This document shows, piece after piece, positions 52,462 to 61,334 of a stretch of DNA of 64,000 bases. The translations under genes were made by a program, and so were the position numbers. How positions within the stretch are numbered: position 1 is the first letter of the stretch; the number at the start of each line of letters is the position of its first letter. Origin of the DNA: Polyangium mundeleinium (lineage in GTDB: Bacteria; Myxococcota_A; Polyangia; Polyangiales; Polyangiaceae); contig NZ_JAQNDO010000001.1 in the NCBI RefSeq assembly GCF_028369105.1, forward strand, positions 11,874,501 through 11,938,500. The letters are read 5' to 3'. Under the pieces are notes generated by a model. It did not search any database, was not told the origin of the DNA, and saw nothing but the letters and a program-made list of their open reading frames with translations.

Positions 52462-54069
52462 GTGCTCGTACCCGACGTGCTCTTTCACGGCCGCTACCGG
52501 GTCCTCCGCTGCATCAAGGCGGGCGGCATGGGCGCGGTCTACGAGGTCGCCGACGAAACGACGCGGCGAAGGCGCGCGCTCAAGGTGATGCTCCCCGGCA
52601 CGATCGAGGACCCGATCCTGCGCGAGCGATTCTCGCAGGAGGCCACGATCACGGGCGGCATCGAGAGCGACCATATCGTGCAGGTCTCCGACGCGGGCAT
52701 CGACGAGAGCACGAGCATGCCCTTCCTCGTGATGGACCTGCTCTCGGGCGAAGAGCTCGGCAGCCTGATCGTGCGCCGCGGCGCGCTGCCGCCGGCCGAG
52801 GTCGTGCTCTACCTGGGACAGGCGGCGCTCGCGCTCGACAAGACGCACGCGGCGAACATCGTGCACAGGGATCTCAAGCCCGAGAACCTGTTCGTCACGA
52901 TGCGCGACGACGGAAGCCCCTGCCTGAAGATCCTGGATTACGGCGTCGCGAAGGTGATGGTGGAGACGACGTTCCAGCGCCGCACCGCGATCGTCGGCAC
53001 GCCGCTCTACATGGCGCCCGAGCAGGTCCAGGGCGACGGCGCGATCGGCCCGCGCGCCGACGTCTACGCGCTCGGCCACCTCGCCTACACGCTGCTCTCG
53101 GGCGAGGCGTACTGGATGAGCGAGGCGAAGAGCTCGCTCTCGCTCTTCGTGCTCTTCAAGCGAATCATGGCGGGCCCGCCCGAGCCTGCGACGACCCGCG
53201 CGGCGCGGCGCGGCGTGCGCATCACGCCCCCGTTCGACGCCTGGTTCTCGCGCACCACGAACCTCGAACCGCAGAGGCGCCCCGAGCGCGCGACGCAGGC
53301 GATCGCCGAGCTCTGCGAGGCCCTCGGCGTCGTGACCTCGAACGCCACGATCGCCGTGGCCCTGCCCCCGCCGTCGAGCCCGCGCAGCACGCCGGCCCTG
53401 CCCGCGCGTCCGCCGCCGGTCGCCGACAGGCCCTTCTTCTACGCCGACGCGCCGCCGGCATCCCACGCGCCCGCGGCCCTACGTTCGCCCTCGCCGCACG
53501 CGGACAAACCGTTCCTTTACGCCGACGCGCCCGCGCCGCCTTCCGCCTCGGCGAAGCCGCCGAAGAGCAAGACGAAGCCCGTCCACGAGTCCTGGGAGGA
53601 CAACGTCCCGCTCTTCCGTGATCCAGCGACGGGCGCCTACAGCGAGCGGTACCTGCGCCTGACGCTCGACGAGGCGATCGCGAAGGCGAAGATGACGGGC
53701 ACGAAGTTCTCGATCGTCGTCTTCGAGATGCCGCTGCGCGGCCTCGATCCCATCCGGGACAAGGCGACGATCGACGCCGACGTGCGCGAGCTCGTGACCA
53801 CGCTGCACGGGCTCTACGGGCGAAAGAACTTCCTCGGCCGGTACGGGCCGTCGAGCCTCGTGCTCATCGTGCCGGACGCGGGCAGCAAGTTCTCGCGCGC
53901 GTTCGCGAAAGCGCTCAGCGAGAAGCTCCGCGAGGAATTCGGCAAACGCAAGGAGACGCGGCGGCTCACGCTGCGGCTGCGCGTGGGCGCGGAGCGGGTC
54001 GATCCGCTGGAGAAGTCGGCGATCGATTTGATCGAGCGGGCGTCGCGGGCGGCCTTGGGCGACGCCTGA
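52462..54069 (+). CDS. Ser/Thr protein kinase fused to a degenerate GGDEF-like domain
   Basis: 535 residues from GTG 52462. Kinase domain (~8-285): KAGGMGAVYEV, ALKVML, HRDLKPEN, LDYGVAKV (DYG instead of DFG), GTPLYMAPEQ. A Pro/Ala linker follows (~290-375), with the short repeat RPFFYADAP / KPFLYADAP. Residues ~385-535 start DPATGAYSERYLRLTLDEAI like a GGDEF domain, but the GGDEF loop is replaced by RYGPSSLVLIVP, so cyclase activity is unlikely. It could bind a nucleotide or act as a protein-interaction module. No transmembrane segment. Confidence 0.88.
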   Translation: MLVPDVLFHGRYRVLRCIKAGGMGAVYEVADETTRRRRALKVMLPGTIEDPILRERFSQEATITGGIESDHIVQVSDAGIDESTSMPFLVMDLLSGEELGSLIVRRGALPPAEVVLYLGQAALALDKTHAANIVHRDLKPENLFVTMRDDGSPCLKILDYGVAKVMVETTFQRRTAIVGTPLYMAPEQVQGDGAIGPRADVYALGHLAYTLLSGEAYWMSEAKSSLSLFVLFKRIMAGPPEPATTRAARRGVRITPPFDAWFSRTTNLEPQRRPERATQAIAELCEALGVVTSNATIAVALPPPSSPRSTPALPARPPPVADRPFFYADAPPASHAPAALRSPSPHADKPFLYADAPAPPSASAKPPKSKTKPVHESWEDNVPLFRDPATGAYSERYLRLTLDEAIAKAKMTGTKFSIVVFEMPLRGLDPIRDKATIDADVRELVTTLHGLYGRKNFLGRYGPSSLVLIVPDAGSKFSRAFAKALSEKLREEFGKRKETRRLTLRLRVGAERVDPLEKSAIDLIERASRAALGDA

Positions 54070-54111
54070 GGGTCGGAGGACGGCATCAAGAACACGAAGG
54101 GGCTACCTTGC

Positions 54112-54345
54112 ATGGCTCCGAAGTACCTCGACAAGCACGCGAACGCACGCAACGTGCACCATTGGGATCCGGAAGTACTCAACAACAAGCTCAAGCGGTT
54201 CGGATTCGGCCTTTTGCTCGTGACAGGTATTACGGCCGAGGATTTGCACGTCGAAGAACTCATTCGCCCGCGGAACAACACCCCCAACGCCAAGAAACGG
54301 AAAGAGTTGCTGGCGGAACTGGACACATGCGAGCCCCTCTGCTGA
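54112..54345 (+). CDS. Small hypothetical protein
   Basis: 77 residues from ATG 54112, in the 294-base gap between the kinase and the Cys-rich lipoprotein gene of module C. Hydrophilic, basic N-terminus (YLDKHANARNVHHWDPEVLN), acidic middle and a C-terminal CEPLC. Codon positions look coding and AAGGGG precedes the start, though at a long distance. Not recognised. Confidence 0.5.
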   Translation: MAPKYLDKHANARNVHHWDPEVLNNKLKRFGFGLLLVTGITAEDLHVEELIRPRNNTPNAKKRKELLAELDTCEPLC

Positions 54346-54363
54346 GTCCGCCTCCTGGACGGC

Positions 54364-55572
54364 TCACGTTTCGAATACGTACGACGGCCGGCAGCAGAAC
54401 GTGACCGCGTTGTCCAGGTCCACCATCGCCTCGCCGAAGGGCTCGCCGCCGCTCGCCTCGCAGGTGCCGGCCATGTACATCGCGGGCCCCGCCTCCTTAC
54501 TGCCGAGGGCGCGGCCGTTCGGGAAGACCGGCGCGCAATCTCCGCCGAGTGACGCCGTTGTGGACTCGTCAAACTGCGCCGAACACGCTTCATCCTGAAA
54601 TAGCCGCAACGACGACACGCACGCCCCGCCGCTCGGTGCCCCGCACGCGCATTCGGTGCACCCTCGTCCTTCCTTCACCTGCTCCGGGTACATCCAGCGT
54701 GCGGGCTCGGCCTGGTAGTTCCTGGGGCATTGCGTATGAAGCCCCTCGCGCCAAACGCAGATCCGGTCGGGGAACAGCGCCTTCGGGAGGCACATCCGGG
54801 CCGCATCATCGCAGAGCGACGTATCGTTCTCTCCGCGACAGGCGAGGCTCGTCGTCTGCCATTTCGTGATGAGGCCGGCGACCTTGGGCACTTCGACCAC
54901 GTCCACTTCGCATTTTCCATTTTGCGGGGGCGGCAGCGGCCCGATCTCGATTGATTGCAGGCAGGGAACGCCGCTGCCGGGCGGACATTCGGCGCCCTCG
55001 GGCAAGGCATTCGCGGCCGTGCAGCTCCCGTCCCAGCCGGCAGGGCCATCGAAGGAAATCGTCGCGGCGCTCGGGTCGTCGCAGGTGCCCGCGCGGATCG
55101 TGATGGAGGTGGGGACCGGGTCGCAATCGGCCGTCGCCGACTTGCAGGAGCATGAATCGCACGTGGCCGGTGGCGCGATGAGATCGGCGTACATGCGCGC
55201 CTGCACGGCGGGCGCCGTGTCCGCGGGGCACTTTGGCTGGTTCTCCTCGCCCTCGACGTTGTCGCCGAACCACACGAGGAGAGGCGGATCCGCGTGCCAG
55301 AAAATCGCGTCGTCGCCTTCGGGGAGAGGTACGCACGTATGCGTGTCCGCCGGGCAGCGGCCGTTGTCCGCCGTGGGGCCGTCAGTACCGGCGTCGCTTG
55401 CGTCGTCGATGCCGGCGTCTTGCACGCAGCCGGCGGCGGGAAAGAGCGAATCGGGATCACAATCCCATCTCGACGTCTCCGGCACCCCGCTGCACCCAGC
55501 TCCGAGCGCGACAGCGGCCCCGCCCATCAGGCACACGAGGGCGAGCCCTGTTCCTACCTTTGACTTCCTCAT
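54364..55572 (-). CDS. Cys-rich lipoprotein, module C
   Basis: 402 residues from ATG 55572 (ATG 55581 is three codons earlier). Signal peptide with lipobox LGAGC. About 30 Cys, in blocks matching the paralogue at 21321-22505: GPAGWDGSCTAANALPEG, CDSCSC, GCTECACG, GRALGSK and VTFCC. Probably an outer-membrane surface lipoprotein with many disulfides. It follows the frameshifted TPR/PEGA gene, exactly as its paralogue follows the intact one. Confidence 0.87.
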   Translation of the reverse strand: MRKSKVGTGLALVCLMGGAAVALGAGCSGVPETSRWDCDPDSLFPAAGCVQDAGIDDASDAGTDGPTADNGRCPADTHTCVPLPEGDDAIFWHADPPLLVWFGDNVEGEENQPKCPADTAPAVQARMYADLIAPPATCDSCSCKSATADCDPVPTSITIRAGTCDDPSAATISFDGPAGWDGSCTAANALPEGAECPPGSGVPCLQSIEIGPLPPPQNGKCEVDVVEVPKVAGLITKWQTTSLACRGENDTSLCDDAARMCLPKALFPDRICVWREGLHTQCPRNYQAEPARWMYPEQVKEGRGCTECACGAPSGGACVSSLRLFQDEACSAQFDESTTASLGGDCAPVFPNGRALGSKEAGPAMYMAGTCEASGGEPFGEAMVDLDNAVTFCCRPSYVFET

Positions 55573-55626
55573 GAGGATCATGGTCGTGGGTTCGTCACGG
55601 TACTGTCAAGCGTTCTCGGACGAACC

Positions 55627-56939
55627 CTAGAACTTCCAGAACGCCGCTAGCGAAGTGCCAACCATGACCGCAGGTTGTTCCACGAGGATGGTTTGCCCGA
55701 GAGCAATCCGCGTCGCCCGGGACAGCCCCAGGACATCCCCGGCCACCTGCACGCCCCACGAGGTGCCCAGATCGAATCGGCCGCCTACGCGCACACCAAA
55801 CCCCGGTCGGAGGAAGACATCGATCTTGTCCTGAAATGCTTCTTCGTCCCCGCTGACCGTGATCACCCCGAGATGCCCGAGCCCGCACCCGAAGAACCAC
55901 CGCCAGTGCCCGCATAGCCCAAGCAGGCCCCCCGCCGTCATGGTGGAGATCGGTTGTCCCTTGACATCCCCCGCAAGCCATGCAGCCCCTCCAGCTCCAG
56001 CGACACATGCTCATGGAGCCGCAGTCCTCCCGTGATCGACGCGCCCACCGCGGGCGCCCACGTTGCCGCGCCAAACACCACGACTGGCCCCAAGCCGACG
56101 AAGCCACGCATCCCCGCTTTCTCTGCGTCCGCACGCTTCGCGGGCGGTTCGTCATACCCGTACGGATTCTCCTGTTTCGTGTACCGCTCGACGTAGATAC
56201 CGAGCGCGTGATCGGCCTTCGCCTTCGTCACCGCGAGCGGCGCCCCGACCGAAGGTGGTGCCACGGGCGTGCATGGCGCTGGCGGCGGCGCGGGCTCCGC
56301 CGTGGCCTGCGGCGCCGGCTCGGGCAACTTCCAGCGCAGATGCGCGTACACCTGGCCGCCGGCCGGACAATCGACGACCTCGCGCGACTCGCCGTGCTCT
56401 TTCGATTGGCCGACGATGACGAGGCGGCCAGGGCGCTCGAACGAGCGGAACGTCGAGCCGAGTTCGTTCGTCGCGGATCTGCCGTCGATGGTGACCGTCG
56501 CGTCGTAGACGTTTCCTCGCACGTGGAGCAGACAGATCCGCGACCTTACGGTGAGGATCCCCCGCATGATCTTTTCTTTCTCTTTCGCGTCCTTCCCCGC
56601 GCCGCCTTCCAGGGCCTCCATGAGGAGTGTCGCGGCCGAGAGGGGCCTGTCGACCTCCAGGAGAAAGAGTCCCACACGCGCAGCGAGCTCCGGATCCGGG
56701 TGAAGATCGTAAGCTCGCCGGTACGCCTTCAGCGCCTCCTCGACCTGCCCGCGCGCCCGCGCTGCGTCGCCCAGCTCGACGAAGGCTTTCCAGGCCTTCG
56801 TAATCGCCTCGGGGGACGGCGAAGGCGGCTCCGAGGGGGATGGGGCTTCAGGTAGCGTCGTGTCGGGTTCGTCGGCGTAAACGATGGGCGCAAGGAGCGA
56901 GAGGCCGAGGAGCGGGGCGAGGGCTGCGGCGCGCGGCAT
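55627..56939 (-). pseudogene. TPR/PEGA-type gene of module C, frameshifted
   Basis: From ATG 56939 (TTG 56960 is an alternative) the frame carries a signal peptide, TPR-like helices (KAWKAFVELGDAARARGQVE), a PEGA-like unit and a Pro-rich linker, then stops early at 55938. Near 55986-55989 (a four-base C run) one extra base would join it to the frame ending at 55627, which reads GAAWLAGDVKGQPISTMTAG and the barrel-like end, as in the intact paralogue at 22508. Either a real pseudogene, a phase switch, or an assembly error. Confidence 0.82.
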
Positions 56940-57175
56940 GATGGGGAGAAGATACCGCAAATCGTGCCGAAAAAGGGGGAGGCCGACGCGAGCGTCTTGG
57001 TGCGACTCGGGTCAGGAGCGCACGCCCAGCGTGGGCCTCCGGGGACAACCCTTACCGGGGACAAACCGAGGTATCAAGCACCGCGACAAACTTTCGGGGG
57101 TACGGGGGGCGGCGTGAACGTTCGGCACGCATGCCCCCCGGCGAGAGAACCGCGTAGAGGTACTCCGTCGGGCGC

Positions 57176-57487
57176 TTATGGTTTCTTGCTGCTCCGGGTT
57201 TCGTTCGGAGGAGGCTCCGGCCTCAACTTTGCGGCTAGCTCCGTGAACGTCGGACCCTTCAACGGCGTATACTCGATGCCTTCGGGAAAGAGGTCCGGGT
57301 ATTCGCGGAGAATGGGGGTCATGAGCCTGTCCAGCAGCTCCGAAAGAGCACAATCGACAGCAAGCCGAACGACGCGCTCTTCGCCTTTGTCGCAACGGGA
57401 TTGCGCAAATTCAATCATTTCATTGAAAACAAAATGCAGCCGCGCGCGCACCTCGGGCCCACCACGGGGCCCGAGCGGCAGTGTCAT
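57176..57487 (-). CDS. Small hypothetical protein, third gene of cassette C
   Basis: 103 residues. Start ATG 57487 overlaps the stop of the preceding gene as ATGA. Helical and acidic, no signal peptide (MIEFAQSRCDKGEERVVRLA; LLDRLMTPILREYPDLF). No family recognised. It is the end of a three-gene chain in which every junction is a 4-base overlap, typical of tightly co-expressed genes. Confidence 0.75.
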   Translation of the reverse strand: MTLPLGPRGGPEVRARLHFVFNEMIEFAQSRCDKGEERVVRLAVDCALSELLDRLMTPILREYPDLFPEGIEYTPLKGPTFTELAAKLRPEPPPNETRSSKKP

Positions 57488-57786
57488 TTGAAGCCTGGAA
57501 ACATGAGATCCTCCCCTCCGAGGAATGTCACCTTGCCGCCCGTCAACATTTCAATTCCTCGCACGTCGACGGGCACGCTTCCCATTGCCATGTGAAGCGC
57601 TTGCACGGAATCGACCCCCCAAACTTTCCGCTTTTCTCGCCGCCTACCGGGCCCGCGTATCTCATACACGACGGACCAATCGTTTCCTTCTTTTTGAGGT
57701 GCGCCGATTCGCACCCTGACATTTTTAGGCTTTGAATCCTGGGAGTGACGGAATTCAAGTATCCTCTCGGCAACGATCCTTTTCAT
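57484..57786 (-). CDS. DUF6968-like small protein, second gene of cassette C
   Basis: Start ATG 57786 in an ATGA overlap with the lipoprotein stop; longer frames lack support. 100 residues with the layout of DUF6968-type proteins: VRVRIGAPQKEGNDWSVVYE early, then KVWGVDSVQALHMAM. That family often sits next to diverse effector-like genes, but its function is unknown. It replaces the helical partner seen in cassettes A and B. Confidence 0.72.
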   Translation of the reverse strand: MKRIVAERILEFRHSQDSKPKNVRVRIGAPQKEGNDWSVVYEIRGPGRRREKRKVWGVDSVQALHMAMGSVPVDVRGIEMLTGGKVTFLGGEDLMFPGFK

Positions 57787-58526
57787 CGTGGGCATTTGTC
57801 CTTCATTGCCTCTCGTTCGCAGGCGCGCCGACAGTTCGCCCGGTCCTCGTTCGATTGCGCCCAACAAATGGCCCTGTCCCTCGCACTTCGCAACTTGCGG
57901 CAGCGCGCGTTGTCCATATTCCAAATGGCTTCACACGCATTGTAACATGCCTCAAGTGGGGTATAGGCCGCATTCTTGCACCGTTCCTTCTCGGCTTCCT
58001 CGTCGGTATCATCCTTCAACGACACGGCCGCGACCACGACGAGGACCGCGACCGCCACGACGATCATCGTCCCCGACGACCCGACGACCACCGGGATCAG
58101 CCTGATCACCTGGGGCAGCGCCCACGTGTTCGCCAGCAGGCCTCGCGTAGGCAAGAGGCCGCCGCGCGAGACCAGCTCGTCGGGGTCCGGCGAGAACCCC
58201 GCGTCCGCCATCGCCCGCAGCGCTTCGATCATGCACTGCTGGACACCGGCATCGTCGAGCCGCAGGCCCTTGGGCTTCACCGCCGTGATGCGGTCGCCCG
58301 TCAACTCGACCGCGAACTCGATCTCGTACGCATTGTGCCGAAGCCGCTGGCCCCCCTCTTTGACGCACGCCTGAAGCCCCTGGACCGTCATCGGAGGGAG
58401 CGCGAGCCCGCTGCCCTGCCTGGGCGCGGCGGCGTACTCGTCGCTCGCCCCGCATCCGATCAGCACCATGGCCACCGCCATGCACAAAGCGACCAAGGTC
58501 GCCCCCGCAAGCCGCCGCTTCCTCAT
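57783..58526 (-). CDS. Lipoprotein of cassette C with Cys-rich tail
   Basis: 247 residues from ATG 58526: signal peptide with lipobox VLIGC, an AgmX/TonB-C-like segment (NAYEIEFAVELTGDRITAV, ~65-110), a hydrophobic region (VVVGSSGTMIVVAVAVLVVV), and a Cys-rich C-terminus of about 65 residues (RCKNAAYTPLEACYNACEAI; CRKL, CWAQ, CRRACERE). The layout is that of the lipoproteins at 24574 and 29132, but the tail is different in sequence and Cys spacing. Followed by two coupled small genes. Effector-like role is inferred. Confidence 0.82.
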   Translation of the reverse strand: MRKRRLAGATLVALCMAVAMVLIGCGASDEYAAAPRQGSGLALPPMTVQGLQACVKEGGQRLRHNAYEIEFAVELTGDRITAVKPKGLRLDDAGVQQCMIEALRAMADAGFSPDPDELVSRGGLLPTRGLLANTWALPQVIRLIPVVVGSSGTMIVVAVAVLVVVAAVSLKDDTDEEAEKERCKNAAYTPLEACYNACEAIWNMDNARCRKLRSARDRAICWAQSNEDRANCRRACEREAMKDKCPR

Positions 58527-59111
58527 GAGCCCACCCCCTCGGCCTCGACGCAGGTGGGGTAGGCTACGAAAGAGTCAATGCCTCCGTCAACCGTTTTGCC
58601 GGCATTTTCCCTGCGTTCCACACGCCCACATGCCCCAAGTGCTTCCGGGACGGCGCACCGCTGCACTTCGAACACCCGAACCGCGCCGACGCGAATTCAC
58701 GAGCGTACTTCCGCCGCCGCTTCCGCGTGCGCGCCAATTCTCGACGCCTCCCCGGACGCCGAAACCCAACCGTCGACGCGTCACCCCCGCGCTCGGGCTG
58801 CCCGTAGCGCCCCGTGCCTCGCTTGCAGTTCCACTTCGGCCGCCCCGGCCACCACGAAGACCCGGGCCGCGTTCGCCGCGCTCGCCGAAAGCGCCCCCCG
58901 CAACCGCTCGCGCCCCCGCTCCCCCCGCTCTTGGGTCGCTCGGGAACGTTGCAACCCCGTTTCCGCCGCCCCAACCCCCCCATACCACGTTGCAACAGCA
59001 CTTCAGGCACCCGAGCCGCCCTCGCGACGCGTCTCCGGAGCGCTTCGACCCTCCCGCGTATGTTCGCTTGCTGTTGACACCCCGTACTCCGGCATCCTAC
59101 CGTGCTCCACC
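58527..59111. other. 585-base spacer with promoter candidate
   Basis: No frame in this stretch has a credible start and normal composition; open frames on both strands are Arg/Pro/Ala-rich shadows. The only signal is a TTGACA near the end, listed separately. Confidence 0.5.
59074..59103 (+). promoter_or_regulatory. Candidate sigma-70-type promoter
   Basis: TTGACA at 59074-59079 with a weak -10 (TACCGT, 59098-59103, 18-base spacing). It lies only nine bases before the start codon at 59112, so the leader would be very short or the -10 assignment is wrong. Confidence 0.35.
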
Positions 59112-59990
59112 ATGGTCGGAATCAAGACTCTCCCCGACGCGGGGACAACAGGGAGCGCGGAAGGCCATTTCCGCTTTACCTTGGTACGCATGCGGCGCAA
59201 TCCGTACACGCAACACCTCGTCGCCGAGATGGAGGCGTTCCACCCGCGCATCGACGCGGCCATCGCGGAAGAGAAGAACCTGATCGAAGCCGAGGCCGAA
59301 GCCGGCGCGGCCGTGCAGTTCGCCGATCGGGACCTCGACGATTCGGTCGATTTCGTGGCCGCGAACGTGGAGAAGGGCTCGCTCCTCGCGCAGCGACTCT
59401 TCGGCGACCTGCGCCCGAGTGAATTGAAGCGACCCACGCTCGGCGGTCAGCTCGATATCATGACATCCTGGCCCGAAGCGCTGGCGGAAACCGACAAAGC
59501 CGTCCTGAAGGACCACGCGCCCGTGCTCGCCACACGCGCGACGGCGGGGACCTCGGCGGCAAACGAGAAGAAGACCGCGACCCTGAACCTGGCTAACTTC
59601 CGCACCATCGGCACACGCGTGAAGCTGAACCAGGATCTCAACAAATTGCGGAAGTCGCTATACGGCAAGCTGGGCGAGATCCAGCACGAGCACAAGCTCG
59701 GCGCCGGCTGGGCAGAGTCGTTCTTCCAGCAAGAGTCGGCCGAAGAGCCGACCCTGAGCCATCTCGACAAGAAGATCGGCGCGGTCGAGGCGGAGCTCGA
59801 AGCGCTGAGGAAGCAGCGCGACGCTCTCGTCGAGCAAGAAGCAAAGATCGCCGCCGAGCGGGCAAAGGCCGCCCAGCGACAGAAGAAGGCCAAGCTCGAA
59901 GCGCTCCAGAAGCTCAAGGCCGATCTCGCGGCGCAAGAGGCGGCGCTGCTCTCCGAGCTCTCCGACGGCGACGCGAGAACGAACCCTTAG
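59112..59990 (+). CDS. Coiled-coil hypothetical protein
   Basis: Start ATG 59112; longer frames run through the empty spacer. 292 residues, cytoplasmic. Helical throughout, with a C-terminal coiled coil of ~75 residues (KKIGAVEAELEALRKQRDAL, VEQEAKIAAERAKAAQRQ). The central part is polar without known motifs. It may be structural. It is codirectional with the deiminase gene 60 bases downstream. Confidence 0.78.
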   Translation: MVGIKTLPDAGTTGSAEGHFRFTLVRMRRNPYTQHLVAEMEAFHPRIDAAIAEEKNLIEAEAEAGAAVQFADRDLDDSVDFVAANVEKGSLLAQRLFGDLRPSELKRPTLGGQLDIMTSWPEALAETDKAVLKDHAPVLATRATAGTSAANEKKTATLNLANFRTIGTRVKLNQDLNKLRKSLYGKLGEIQHEHKLGAGWAESFFQQESAEEPTLSHLDKKIGAVEAELEALRKQRDALVEQEAKIAAERAKAAQRQKKAKLEALQKLKADLAAQEAALLSELSDGDARTNP

Positions 59991-60049
59991 AATCCAGCGA
60001 CGCGACGCCTGACGAGCCCACGCAACTCGTGGTACGAGTCACGCCTCCC

Positions 60050-61330
60050 ATGCGTCCGATGGCCCTCGCCCTTCTCGGCTTCGTGATCGCGGCGTGTACG
60101 ACGGCCCCGGAGGCCGCCGTCCCGCAGGCGGAGACCGGAACCACGTATTCGTTCCCGGCCGAGTTCGAGCCACACGCGTCGATCTGGCTCGCCTGGCCGA
60201 CCTACGAAAACAAGGCGGGGCACCCGACCGAGCGCGTCGTGGAGGACATCGTCCGCGCGCTCCACGGCCACGTGTCGGTCGACCTGCTCGCCCAGGACGA
60301 GGCGGAGGCAGGCGTGATCCGGGAGCGGTTCGCGCGGGATGCCGTGCCGTCCGATCACGTGCGAATTCACGCCATGCCGCACGCGGACATCTGGCTGCGC
60401 GACATGGGGCCGATCTTCGTGAAGACGAGCGGCGGCGGACGCGCGGTCGTCGATTACGCGTACAATGGCTGGGGATATCCCGGGTTTGATCGATCGAGCC
60501 CGACGGCATTGCGCGAGGACGCCATCGATCGAAACGTGGCGGCGTTGCGGGGCCTGCCGGTCGTGCGATCGAGCATGTCGAGCGAAGGGGGCAATCGGGA
60601 GTCGAACGGCGCGGGGACGTTGATGCTCACGGAACAGGTGGAGCGGCAGCGAAACCCGGGGATGTCGCGCGCGCAGATCGAGGCGGAGTTCCGGAGGACG
60701 CTCGGCGCCAAAGCTTTCGTGTGGCTGCCCCAAGGAATCGCGGAGGACGACGCGACGTGGGAAGGGCCGCTGCCGGGCGGCATTTACACGCCGCTCACGC
60801 CGGGCGGGCACATCGACGAATATGCACGTTTCGCCGACGCCCACACGATTCTACTCGGCGAGGTGACCGAGGACGAGGCGCGGAAGGATGTGATCCACGC
60901 CATGACGCGCGAGCGGCTCGAACGAGCGCGCGCGGCGATCGAGGCGTCGGTCGATCAGGACGGCCGTCCTTTCCGGCTCGTGCGTGTCCCGATGCCCGAG
61001 CCGCTCTATGACACGCTCGGCTCCGGCGACGGCGTCTACGAGTCGCTGAAGAGAATGCGGTACACGAGCGGCGTGACGTTTCCGAAGGGCTCGCCGGTGC
61101 GGATCATCGTGTCGACGAGTTACCTGAATTTCCTGGTCACGAACGGCGTGGTCCTCGTGCAGGTGTATTCCAAAGAGGGGAGGCCTTCGCGCGTGAAAGA
61201 AAAGGACGCGGCCGCGCAGCGGATCCTCGGGGAGGTGTTTCCCGGGAGGAAGATCGTCCCGATCGACGCCGAGGCCGTGAACCTCGGCGGCGGCGGCATT
61301 CATTGCATCACGCAGCAGGAGCCGCGCTGA
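60050..61330 (+). CDS. Agmatine deiminase / peptidylarginine deiminase-family lipoprotein
   Basis: Start ATG 60050 gives a signal peptide with lipobox VIAAC. 426 residues of the PAD_porph fold. Catalytic residues are visible in order: WLRDMGP (Asp and Arg), GGHIDEYARF (His, Asp), and GGGGIHCITQQ (nucleophile Cys). The family hydrolyses guanidinium groups (agmatine to N-carbamoylputrescine, or Arg side chains). Cytosolic agmatine deiminases lack signal peptides; a lipid-anchored form suggests an extracytoplasmic substrate. Confidence 0.93.
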   Translation: MRPMALALLGFVIAACTTAPEAAVPQAETGTTYSFPAEFEPHASIWLAWPTYENKAGHPTERVVEDIVRALHGHVSVDLLAQDEAEAGVIRERFARDAVPSDHVRIHAMPHADIWLRDMGPIFVKTSGGGRAVVDYAYNGWGYPGFDRSSPTALREDAIDRNVAALRGLPVVRSSMSSEGGNRESNGAGTLMLTEQVERQRNPGMSRAQIEAEFRRTLGAKAFVWLPQGIAEDDATWEGPLPGGIYTPLTPGGHIDEYARFADAHTILLGEVTEDEARKDVIHAMTRERLERARAAIEASVDQDGRPFRLVRVPMPEPLYDTLGSGDGVYESLKRMRYTSGVTFPKGSPVRIIVSTSYLNFLVTNGVVLVQVYSKEGRPSRVKEKDAAAQRILGEVFPGRKIVPIDAEAVNLGGGGIHCITQQEPR

Positions 61331-61334
61331 GCGG

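Noticed and set aside
52410-53621. A 403-residue alternate frame over the third kinase
   Set aside because: His/Arg/Gly-rich shadow; the kinase frame has all catalytic motifs.
53590-54069. Active diguanylate cyclase
   Set aside because: The GGDEF loop is absent, so catalytic activity is not supported.
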